From: Fluviicoccus sp.
GTDB lineage: Bacteria > Pseudomonadota > Gammaproteobacteria > Pseudomonadales > Moraxellaceae
DNA: 64,000 nucleotides
NCBI RefSeq assembly: GCF_030646115.1
Contig: NZ_JAUSMX010000008.1
Coordinates: forward strand, 62,001 to 126,000
Direction: 5' to 3'
Numbering within the stretch: the stretch's first letter is position 1; each line of letters opens with the position of its first letter. Shown one piece after another: positions 40,596 through 47,609 of this stretch. Position numbers and translations under genes: made by a program. The notes under the pieces are model-generated. The model ran no database searches. It was not told the DNA's origin and saw only the letters and a program-made list of their open reading frames with translations.

Positions 40596-42851
40596 GTGGC
40601 TAATGCACTGAATCCGGAGTTCATGGCGCAACTGGTGCAGATGTTCCGGGCCGAACTGGAGGAGAACCTGCAGTCCCTGACCGACGGGCTGATTGCGCTG
40701 GAACGGCTGAAGGGCGGCGAAGAGCGTCAAACCTGCGTTGACAACCTGTTTCGCGACGCACACAACATTAAAGGGGCGGCGCGCGGGGTCAATGTCAGCA
40801 ACGTCGAGCTTATTGCCCATGGCCTGGAGTCAATGCTGAGCGCCGTGCGCCAGGGCTTGCTGGAGCCGGATTCCCGGATGATTGATCTGTGCCTGCAGGG
40901 TGTGGACGGCATGAAGGAGGCCATGGATGCCTTCATGCCGTTCCGCCCGCTGGAGTTTGACTTGCAGGCCTTGCTGGACCGGCTGAATCACTGGCAGGAC
41001 TCCCTGACGTCAGAAGCCGGCAAGGAAGCGCAGCCGGTTGTGGAAGCGTCGCAGCCGGAAGAGCCAGCTATCCGGGCCGAGCCGCCAGCGGTGGCGGCAG
41101 CTGTCATTGCGACAGCGCGCGACCCCGGCCTGACCCGCATCGCCATGCATCGGCTGGATTCCGCCTCGGCGCTGGTGGAGGAACTGATGGCGACCAAGAT
41201 TGAAATGGAAGACCACTTTCTGGAGGTCCAGCAGCTGCTTGAAGCGGCCAACGCTTCCGCCCGGCTGCTGGCCAGGCTGGGTTCGGGAATGATGCAGCAG
41301 TCGTCGGTGAACACGGCCTTGTTGCGGGATGTCTACCCGCTGGATGCCGCCGCCGCCACCTTGGCCGATTTCCGTAAGGACAGCCAGCGGATCTTCAAGA
41401 AAATGCGGGCGGGCAATAACCGCCTGGGCCTGATCTCGGGCAATTTGCAGGATCAGGTGCGCATGATGCGCATGGTGCCGGTATCGACCCTGCTGTTGCC
41501 GATGGCCCGCACGGTTCGCGACCTGGCCCTGGAGTTGGGCAAACAGGTCAATTACGAGGTTATCGGCGAAGAGTTCGAAATGGACCGGCCGCTGCTGGAG
41601 GGAGTCAAGGATCCGTTGATGCATCTGCTGCGCAACAGTATTGATCATGGCATTGAAAAGTCCGGGCAGCGCCTGCGGCAGGGCAAGGAGTCGGCAGGCC
41701 GTCTTTGCATCAGCGTCCGGGGGGAAGGCAGCCGCATCCTCATGACCGTGGAGGATGACGGCGCCGGGATCAGCCTGAAAAAAGTGGCGGAAGCGGCGGT
41801 TCGCAAGCGGTTGCTGTCGGCGGCGGAAGCCCAGGCGCTGAGTCCGGCCGACACCCTGAACCTGATTTTCCGGCCTGGCTTTTCCAGTAATGAAATCATT
41901 ACCAATGTCTCCGGCCGGGGTGTCGGGCTGGACGTGGTGCTGTCCAATATCCGGAAACTGAAAGGAACCGTGCAGGTGGAATCCGAGGAGGGGCGGGGAA
42001 CCCGCTTCACGATAGCGCTGCCATTGAGTATGTCGATTGACCGCGGGCTGATGGTGCGGGTTGGCAGCGAATGCTATGTCCTGCCCAGTACCTCGGTGGT
42101 GCGGGTCATGGAAGTGGCCGCCCGTGAACTGGTCAATGTCGGCGGCCGGCAGGCCATACGCTTCCAGGGCAAGGCCGTGCCGGTCTGTGAATTGGCGGCG
42201 GTTCTGCAAAATACCGCACCGGATGCCGATCGCGGGCGTTTGCTGGCGGTGGTGGTGGAGAAAGGCTGGCAAATGGTGGCGTTTATGGTCGATGACATTA
42301 TCGGCGAGCGGGAAATCGTCATCAAGCGCTTCAAGCCGCCGCTGGCGGCGGTCCGCAACGTCACCGGCGGCACCCTGATGGGCAGCGGCAAGGTGCTGAT
42401 CGTGCTCAATCCTGCCGAGCTGGTGCAGTCCGCGCTGCAGCCGGGATTCCCGGGCCGCATTCATGCACGGGATGCAGCATCGGTTTCAGCGCCGCATATT
42501 CTGGTCGCGGATGATTCGATCACCACCCGCTCCCTGGAAAAGAACATTCTGGAAAGTCATGGCTACAAAGTGACCACGGCGATAGACGGCAGCCTGGCCT
42601 GGCAAGCCTTGCAGGGCGGAGATTTCGATCTCGTCGTCACCGACGCCGAAATGCCGGAAATGAACGGATTCGAGTTGGTCAGGCGCATCCGGGCCGATGC
42701 CCGTTATGGCGGAATTCCTGTGGTGATGGTGACATCGCTGGCCAGTGAAGCCGACAAGCAACGGGGTATCGACGCTGGCGCCGACGCCTACATCGTCAAG
42801 AGCCAGTTTGAGACAGACACACTGCTCAACATCATCAACCAGTTGATATGA
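40596..42851 (+). CDS. CheA-type histidine kinase fused to a receiver (WspE/FrzE-like)
   Basis: 751 residues from a GTG start with GGAG upstream. An HPt domain has phospho-His56 in DAHNIKGAARG; a variable linker follows (about 130-190). The dimerisation/kinase region holds MRMVPVSTLLLPMARTVRDL, N-box HLLRNSIDHG (343-352), G-boxes VEDDGAGIS and SGRGVGLDVV, then a CheW-like regulatory domain (about 470-620) and a C-terminal receiver with DD at 639-640, phospho-Asp683 in VVTDAEMPEMNGF and Lys735. The receiver on the kinase is typical of Wsp/Frz-type systems rather than flagellar CheA. No CheY gene is nearby. Confidence 0.93.
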   Translation: MANALNPEFMAQLVQMFRAELEENLQSLTDGLIALERLKGGEERQTCVDNLFRDAHNIKGAARGVNVSNVELIAHGLESMLSAVRQGLLEPDSRMIDLCLQGVDGMKEAMDAFMPFRPLEFDLQALLDRLNHWQDSLTSEAGKEAQPVVEASQPEEPAIRAEPPAVAAAVIATARDPGLTRIAMHRLDSASALVEELMATKIEMEDHFLEVQQLLEAANASARLLARLGSGMMQQSSVNTALLRDVYPLDAAAATLADFRKDSQRIFKKMRAGNNRLGLISGNLQDQVRMMRMVPVSTLLLPMARTVRDLALELGKQVNYEVIGEEFEMDRPLLEGVKDPLMHLLRNSIDHGIEKSGQRLRQGKESAGRLCISVRGEGSRILMTVEDDGAGISLKKVAEAAVRKRLLSAAEAQALSPADTLNLIFRPGFSSNEIITNVSGRGVGLDVVLSNIRKLKGTVQVESEEGRGTRFTIALPLSMSIDRGLMVRVGSECYVLPSTSVVRVMEVAARELVNVGGRQAIRFQGKAVPVCELAAVLQNTAPDADRGRLLAVVVEKGWQMVAFMVDDIIGEREIVIKRFKPPLAAVRNVTGGTLMGSGKVLIVLNPAELVQSALQPGFPGRIHARDAASVSAPHILVADDSITTRSLEKNILESHGYKVTTAIDGSLAWQALQGGDFDLVVTDAEMPEMNGFELVRRIRADARYGGIPVVMVTSLASEADKQRGIDAGADAYIVKSQFETDTLLNIINQLI

Positions 42852-42882
42852 GCGGTTAAGCACACCCAAAGGAGAAAACAAG

Positions 42883-43932
42883 ATGATACGTATATTGATA
42901 GCCGAGGATTCCAACGTCGTGGGTTTGTTGTTGAAGACCATTTTTGAGCAGGAAGGCGATATGGAGGTGGTCGGCCAGGCCATGAACGGCCTGGACGCCG
43001 TGCGTATGGCCCTGGAATTGAAGCCGGATATTGTCACCATGGACATCCGCATGCCGGTCATGGACGGTTTTGAAGCCACGCGCGAGATCATGACGCACAT
43101 TCCGCTGCCGATTGTGGTCATCAGCACCAGCATCAACGATGCAGAACTCCAAACCTCGTTCCGGGCCATTGAGGAGGGGGCGCTGGCGGTCATTGAGAAA
43201 CCGGTGGGCTTTTCCCATCCGGATTTCGAGGCCAACCGCCGGGAGCTGGTCCACGTCGTCAGGGCCATGTCCGGCATCAAGGTGGTGACCCGGACAAGAG
43301 CTGAGCCTGCCCCGGTGGAGGCGGATGCCTGGCGGCCGCCGGAACTGGTTCTGGGCGACTACCCCGAAGTCGTTGCCATCGGCAGCTCGACCGGCGGGCC
43401 TCAGGCCCTGCTTTCTGTGCTCAAGGGGCTGTCGCGTAATTTTCCCGTCCCCATTGTCATTACCCAGCACATGAGCAAGGGCTTTGTGGGCGGTCTGGTG
43501 ACCTGGCTACAGGCGCATACCCCGTTGAAGATCTGCCTGGCGGAAAACTTCATGAAGCTGACGCCGGGAACAGTTTATCTCGCCCCGGATGACTGCCACA
43601 TGCAAGTGGAGCGGCGCATGGGCGGGCTGGTCATCCGGCTGGATGATGGTCCTCCGGTTCATGGCGCGAGACCCTCCGTCACCCAGTTGTTCCGCTCGGT
43701 TGCCAAGGTTACGCATGGGCAGGGCATCGGCGTGCTGATGACCGGTATGGGCGAGGACGGCGCCGACGGCCTGCTGGCGATGAAGCGTGCGGGCTGTCAT
43801 ACCGTTGTCCAGGATAACGCCAGCGCCGTGGTTTATGGCATGCCGGGGGCGGCGCTGGCGCTGGATGCAGTGGTTGAAGTAGTGCGGCTGGGAAAGCTGC
43901 CGGTTTATCTGACCGGCATGGTCCAGAAATAG
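42883..43932 (+). CDS. cheB: Chemoreceptor methylesterase CheB
   Basis: 349 residues. An N-terminal receiver has the phospho-Asp in IVTMDIRMPVMDGFEATR (residues about 47-64). The C-terminal methylesterase has the catalytic Ser in AIGSSTGGPQALLSVL, His in VITQHMSKGFVGGLV and Asp in GMGEDGADGLLAM. It opposes CheR and, once phosphorylated by the CheA-REC kinase, resets receptor methylation. It corresponds in order to WspF. AAGGAG lies about 9 bases upstream. Confidence 0.95.
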   Translation: MIRILIAEDSNVVGLLLKTIFEQEGDMEVVGQAMNGLDAVRMALELKPDIVTMDIRMPVMDGFEATREIMTHIPLPIVVISTSINDAELQTSFRAIEEGALAVIEKPVGFSHPDFEANRRELVHVVRAMSGIKVVTRTRAEPAPVEADAWRPPELVLGDYPEVVAIGSSTGGPQALLSVLKGLSRNFPVPIVITQHMSKGFVGGLVTWLQAHTPLKICLAENFMKLTPGTVYLAPDDCHMQVERRMGGLVIRLDDGPPVHGARPSVTQLFRSVAKVTHGQGIGVLMTGMGEDGADGLLAMKRAGCHTVVQDNASAVVYGMPGAALALDAVVEVVRLGKLPVYLTGMVQK

Positions 43933-43973
43933 CTCCGGAATCCCGTGGAGCGACTATTAAACAGAGGGACGCC

Positions 43974-44789
43974 ATGTTTGATTTCGGTATGGTCATGCAC
44001 TCATCCCTGAAGGACGGCCGTCACTGGTTCTATGCCATTGATGGCGACACCGGCCTGCAGATATCCCCGGTGGCCCCGAATCATTGCCGGGCGGGGTATT
44101 TTCTGGCGGAACTGATCGCCTTCAAGCTGAAAACCCTGGACCGGGTTCCCGAGGCGCTGGAGATATCGACGCTGGACGTGGAGACCTGCCCGGCGCTGGT
44201 GCGATACCAGCCGCGCAAGAACCGGCATGGCGGCAAGGTGACGGTGCACCTGGCCTTGCTGCCGGCGCCGGACGGGGCGAGGGATGTTATTTGTGACCGT
44301 GACTGCCTGTTTGTGACTCCGCAGCCGCCCCGGGACTGGGACGGGGAAAATGATTACAACCGCTGGATATACAGCATCGCCAGTTTCCTGGGGCTTGAAG
44401 TGGTCTCGCCGGACAAGGCGGGTGATCCCCGGGCGTATCTGGCCATGGCCACCCGTAAACTGCAGGCGGGTCTGCCGGAGTTGTTCCGCCAGTACAGTCA
44501 GCAACCGGGAGATCTGATTTTTGTCTTTAGGATCAAGCTAGATGCACAAGGTGACGAAGGCTATGGCTGGCTGAAGGTCTGTTCATGGCCCGAGCCCGGC
44601 AGGATTGTCGGCGTCCTGGTTCCGTCACCCTACGACCTGCTGACATTTTCCGGCGGCCGTGAGCTGGACGTGGACGTGAAGGATCTGGCGGACTGCATTA
44701 TTGTGACCCGGGATGCCCGTGTGGTGGACCGGGGGGTGCTGAGCCGCATCATGGTGGATTACGGACTGGAAAGCCTGACACTGCTGTAA
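43974..44789 (+). CDS. Conserved protein of unknown function, possible DUF2314-like C-terminal domain
   Basis: 271 residues, soluble, starting with ATG 42 bases after cheB, with AGAGGGA upstream. I do not recognise the N-terminal half (residues 1-170). The C-terminal part (about 175-250) reads GDLIFVFRIKLDAQGDEGYG, then WLKVCSW and GVLVPSPYDLL, which resembles the DUF2314 pattern (strand, then Glu-x-x-Trp-x-x-Val, then Gly-x-Leu). No catalytic motif stands out. Position suggests a role in, or under, the chemosensory system. Confidence 0.45.
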   Translation: MFDFGMVMHSSLKDGRHWFYAIDGDTGLQISPVAPNHCRAGYFLAELIAFKLKTLDRVPEALEISTLDVETCPALVRYQPRKNRHGGKVTVHLALLPAPDGARDVICDRDCLFVTPQPPRDWDGENDYNRWIYSIASFLGLEVVSPDKAGDPRAYLAMATRKLQAGLPELFRQYSQQPGDLIFVFRIKLDAQGDEGYGWLKVCSWPEPGRIVGVLVPSPYDLLTFSGGRELDVDVKDLADCIIVTRDARVVDRGVLSRIMVDYGLESLTLL

Positions 44790-44850
44790 AAAACAAGATG
44801 GGGAATCATGGTGATCACCCAGGCGAGCATGATTTTTTGACTGGATACTT

Positions 44851-46158
44851 ATGAGCATTCTCCTCAATGTCATGGAAATTCTGAAGCAGGGAACGCTGGT
44901 GCAGCATCAGGCATTGCACGGCCTGCCATATTTCACGGCTCTGGAGGGGCAAAAACTGGAGATGGCGTCCTATGCCGGATGGCTGGCCGCGTTGCGGGTT
45001 GTTTTCGAGGTGCTGGAGCAGGCATTCCAGCGGGCGGCCTGTCCGGGTGTCGTGTCATGGGGGGTGGAAGTGACGGGAAAAAGGGCGTTGGTGGAGCAGG
45101 ACTGGCGGCATTTTACAGCCCGGGGCCTGCCGGAACCGGTGCGGGCCATGCTGCAGGCGCATCTGTTTGCCCAGAAAATCCGCCGCCGGGCTCTGCTGGA
45201 GCCCCGGTCCCTGCCTGGGTACTGGTATGTCTTCGAAGGCTCCATGCTGGGCGGGACGCTGCTGAAAATACAATATGCACGATGTTTTCATCTGGACCCG
45301 TTGTCCGGCGGCCTGGATTATCTGTCTTGCCACGGCCTGTCCGTAAAGTGCCAGTGGGAGGAATTCGGCCAAAAAATGCAGGCCATGGACTGGAAGCCTT
45401 CCGAAGTTGCCGGACTCGCAGCGGCAGCCAACGAGGCTTTTGAGGCCATGACGAATATTTTTATAGCGCTGCATCCTCTGGATGCCGACGCCTGTTCATT
45501 CCGGGCTGACGCATTGAATTTCGAAGCGGGCAAACATGTGGTGACCAATGATATCCGGGAGTTGGAGGCTGTCTTCAGGGCGGGGGAGCGCACTTGGCAG
45601 GTATTTCCATATTGCCGGTTGCGCTACGGGGAAAGGGGGGAGCGCTTTACCCACAGTGACAGCGCCTGGCTGACCGCCTTGTCGGAGAATGAACAGGTGG
45701 TGGTGGATGAGCAGATCCACTGGTTGGGCGGGCTTTTGGCGGTCAGGGGCATGCCCACCTGGATGCTGGAGTCGCATTTGCATATTTTGCATGACGAGTT
45801 GGTGACGGCGGTTCCGGAAAAGCATCAAACATATCGGCGGCTGTTGTTGGCGGCGCATCGCCTGCACCAGCGGCGGCAGCGCTGCATAGACGACGCATGT
45901 TTTGAGATGCTGGCCGGTTGGTTTGACCAGCATGCAGATGCGGAGTGGACCCGGAAGATGCCCGGAACGGGCGGCTTGCTGGTTTCTGCGGTGGTGGACG
46001 AACGCAGCGGGATTCAAAATGCTGTCGGCGCTCTGGCGGGCTGGCTGACCGACGCCAGCCGTTTTCCCCAAGCCTGGCGAGAGGCCGTACAGGAGTTGAT
46101 TGTTCAGGCCAAGGCGGCAAGCGTTGAGGCGCCGCGCGCCAGTGAACCAGTGAAGTAA
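44851..46158 (+). CDS. Haem oxygenase-like protein with an unassigned C-terminal half
   Basis: 435 residues. Residues 1-215 fit the haem-oxygenase fold: His19 (LVQHQALHGLPYFTAL) is placed as the proximal haem ligand, and YVFEGSMLGG (126-135) matches the distal-helix motif YVLEGSTLGG that sits over the haem in biliverdin-forming enzymes. Residues 225-435 are helical and I cannot assign them; they hold several His and Trp (SHLHILHDELVTAV, HRLHQRRQRC). It is the last gene of the operon, before a strong terminator. Whether it cleaves haem, or only binds haem, bilin or another ligand, is open. Confidence 0.6.
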   Translation: MSILLNVMEILKQGTLVQHQALHGLPYFTALEGQKLEMASYAGWLAALRVVFEVLEQAFQRAACPGVVSWGVEVTGKRALVEQDWRHFTARGLPEPVRAMLQAHLFAQKIRRRALLEPRSLPGYWYVFEGSMLGGTLLKIQYARCFHLDPLSGGLDYLSCHGLSVKCQWEEFGQKMQAMDWKPSEVAGLAAAANEAFEAMTNIFIALHPLDADACSFRADALNFEAGKHVVTNDIRELEAVFRAGERTWQVFPYCRLRYGERGERFTHSDSAWLTALSENEQVVVDEQIHWLGGLLAVRGMPTWMLESHLHILHDELVTAVPEKHQTYRRLLLAAHRLHQRRQRCIDDACFEMLAGWFDQHADAEWTRKMPGTGGLLVSAVVDERSGIQNAVGALAGWLTDASRFPQAWREAVQELIVQAKAASVEAPRASEPVK

Positions 46159-46186
46159 CGAGCGGCGGGAACACCCGGGGCAGTGG

Positions 46187-46332
46187 CAAAAAAGCCCCCT
46201 GCCTTTTTGGGACAGGGGGCATTTTGCAGTGGCTGCAGACCGTGGATCGCGCAAGGCCTTTGGGAAGCCCGTGAAAACCGTTAGTACATGCAATCAAAAC
46301 CACCCCATCGGGAGGAGAACAGCCGCCCGATA
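46187..46332 (-). ncRNA. Candidate small RNA, minus strand, about 145 nt
   Basis: A complete small-RNA gene can be drawn on the minus strand. Starting near 46331, the RNA opens with a stem (ACCCTATCGGG, 46336-46326, pairing with CCCGATGGGGT, 46312-46302), continues with about 70 bases of linker including GGTTTTGATTGC, and ends in the terminator GCCCCCTG/CAGGGGGC followed by six U (46193-46188). A matching promoter sits at 46338-46366. No protein-coding frame is convincing there, and I do not recognise any known RNA family. Confidence 0.55.
46194..46220. terminator. Bidirectional intrinsic terminator between the chemosensory operon and the sRNA
   Basis: GCCCCCTG (46194-46201) pairs with CAGGGGGC (46213-46220) around an 11-base loop. 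On the plus strand ATTTTG follows, closing the operon; on the minus strand six T follow, closing the candidate small RNA. Confidence 0.85.
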
Positions 46333-46337
46333 GGGTG

Positions 46338-46366
46338 AGAATAGAACTCATTTCATAAGCTATCAA
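46338..46366 (-). promoter_or_regulatory. Candidate promoter of the minus-strand small RNA
   Basis: Read on the minus strand: TTGATA (46366-46361), exactly 17 bases, TATTCT (46343-46338). The -35 matches five of six and the -10 four of six consensus positions. The start would fall at the base of the first stem of the candidate RNA. Confidence 0.5.
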
Positions 46367-46387
46367 TACAAAGGCGGCTGTCGCCTG

Positions 46388-46399
46388 TACAAAATTGTA
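46388..46399. promoter_or_regulatory. Palindromic candidate operator between the sRNA promoter and the CarH/LitR-like gene
   Basis: TACAAAATTGTA is a perfect 12-base palindrome (TACAA-AA-TTGTA), flanked by T and A at positions one further out. It lies 22 bases beyond the small-RNA -35 box and about 190 bases before the MerR-type gene. MerR-family and CarH/LitR regulators bind short AT-rich dyads of this kind near their own promoters, so it is a reasonable autoregulatory site. The remaining bases to 46576 show only AT-rich sequence and no other feature I can support. Confidence 0.4.
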
Positions 46400-46590
46400 T
46401 AAATGAGATATGCGTCACATAAAACTGGGTTTGTAGACTTGAGGGGGGGTGGGCTTGGGTTGATTGTGGGCTCCTGCAATTAACAATAATCAATTGGTTC
46501 GTTATGGCGGAATTGCGGGGGAATCGTTGTCGTCACCTGGGTTGCAGGTCAATTGCAGGCAATAACAATAATATATAGAGGGGCTTGGCA

Positions 46591-47556
46591 ATGGATAATC
46601 CTCTTTACTCCGCTTGCCCTGACCAGTCACCGGGGGATGCCGAGTCTGTACTGTTGCCCATTCATGCGGTTGAACGTGAAACCGGAATACCCAAGGAATT
46701 ATTGCGGATGTGGGAGCGCCGTTACGGGTTTCCTGACCCGGAACGAAACGCGCTTGGAGAACGGGTATATTCGCAAAATCAAGTTTATAAACTGGGTATT
46801 ATCCGGCGTTTGATTGATAGCGGTTTCAGGCCTGGAAAAATAGTGGGTTTAAGTATTGCAGAGCTGGAGCAGCTGTGTGTTGCTGACCCAAAGGGAAGCC
46901 GGTTTTTCCTGCTCAGTGAACTGGAAAGAGAGTTGCTGGGGGAGATATGCCGCGCAGATCCCGATAGCCTGGAAAATTACCTGCAGCAGCAACTTGATAA
47001 AATGGGCCTGCACTCTTTTATCATGAATTTCATGCGCTTGGCGAATGTGATGGTGGGCGATGCCTGGATGACCGGGAAAATCACTGTCGAACAGGAACAT
47101 TTATATTCTGAAAAAATTCAATCAATAATGAAAAAGGCTCTTGGTTGTTTGCCCCCCGGGGTCTTGAGGCCGCGTATTTTGCTGGCGACAGTGCCTGATG
47201 AGTTGCATACGCTGGGTTTGCTGATGGTGGAGGGCTTATTGCGGCTGGATGAGGTGGATGTGCTCAATTCAGGCGCTGAGATGTCACTTCAGGATATTGT
47301 GGATGCGGCGTTTCAGCACCGGATTGATGTGGTGGGGCTCTCATTCAGCGCGTCGTTTGCGCCCAGCAGGGCAGTGCCGTTATTGGAGGCATTGCGCCTC
47401 AAATTGCCGATTCATATCCATATGTGGGCCGGGGGCAGTGGGGTGGCTTCTTGCCGAAGGGATATCGCAGAGGTGGATATCGTCAGGGATCTGGATGATA
47501 TCCGTATGCGGGTGGCTCGTTGGCGGCAGCAACAGGCCGCTGCCGGGCGGGCTTGA
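46591..47556 (+). CDS. CarH/LitR-like B12-dependent photoreceptor, MerR family
   Basis: 321 residues from the ATG at 46591, with AGAGGGG 7 bases upstream. A MerR helix-turn-helix (about 22-90) has PIHAVERETGIPKELLRMWE and RRYGF. A four-helix bundle (about 110-185) carries W159-x9-E169-H170 (WMTGKITVEQEH), the CarH signature that caps the adenosylcobalamin upper face. The Rossmann-type B12 domain has E204-L-H206-T-L-G209 (DELHTLG), the lower axial His motif, and later GLSFSAS. Both light-sensing motifs are intact. In CarH and LitR, light breaks the Co-C bond and releases DNA. Target genes are not visible apart from possible self-control. Confidence 0.85.
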   Translation: MDNPLYSACPDQSPGDAESVLLPIHAVERETGIPKELLRMWERRYGFPDPERNALGERVYSQNQVYKLGIIRRLIDSGFRPGKIVGLSIAELEQLCVADPKGSRFFLLSELERELLGEICRADPDSLENYLQQQLDKMGLHSFIMNFMRLANVMVGDAWMTGKITVEQEHLYSEKIQSIMKKALGCLPPGVLRPRILLATVPDELHTLGLLMVEGLLRLDEVDVLNSGAEMSLQDIVDAAFQHRIDVVGLSFSASFAPSRAVPLLEALRLKLPIHIHMWAGGSGVASCRRDIAEVDIVRDLDDIRMRVARWRQQQAAAGRA

Positions 47557-47562
47557 GGGGCT

Positions 47563-47594
47563 GGCGCTTCAAGCCGGATCAGGCAGGAAGCGCC
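47563..47594. terminator. Hairpin between the convergent photoreceptor gene and ilvD
   Basis: GGCGCTT (47563-47569) pairs with AAGCGCC (47588-47594), extended outward by GGCTGG/CCAGCC. It lies between two convergent genes. No U-run is seen, so termination would be modest. Confidence 0.4.
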
Positions 47595-47609
47595 GGGTTG
47601 CCAGCCGGT

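Noticed and set aside
46600-47556. Cobalamin riboswitch for the B12-type regulator
   Set aside because: I searched the upstream gap for the conserved B12-box core and did not find it.
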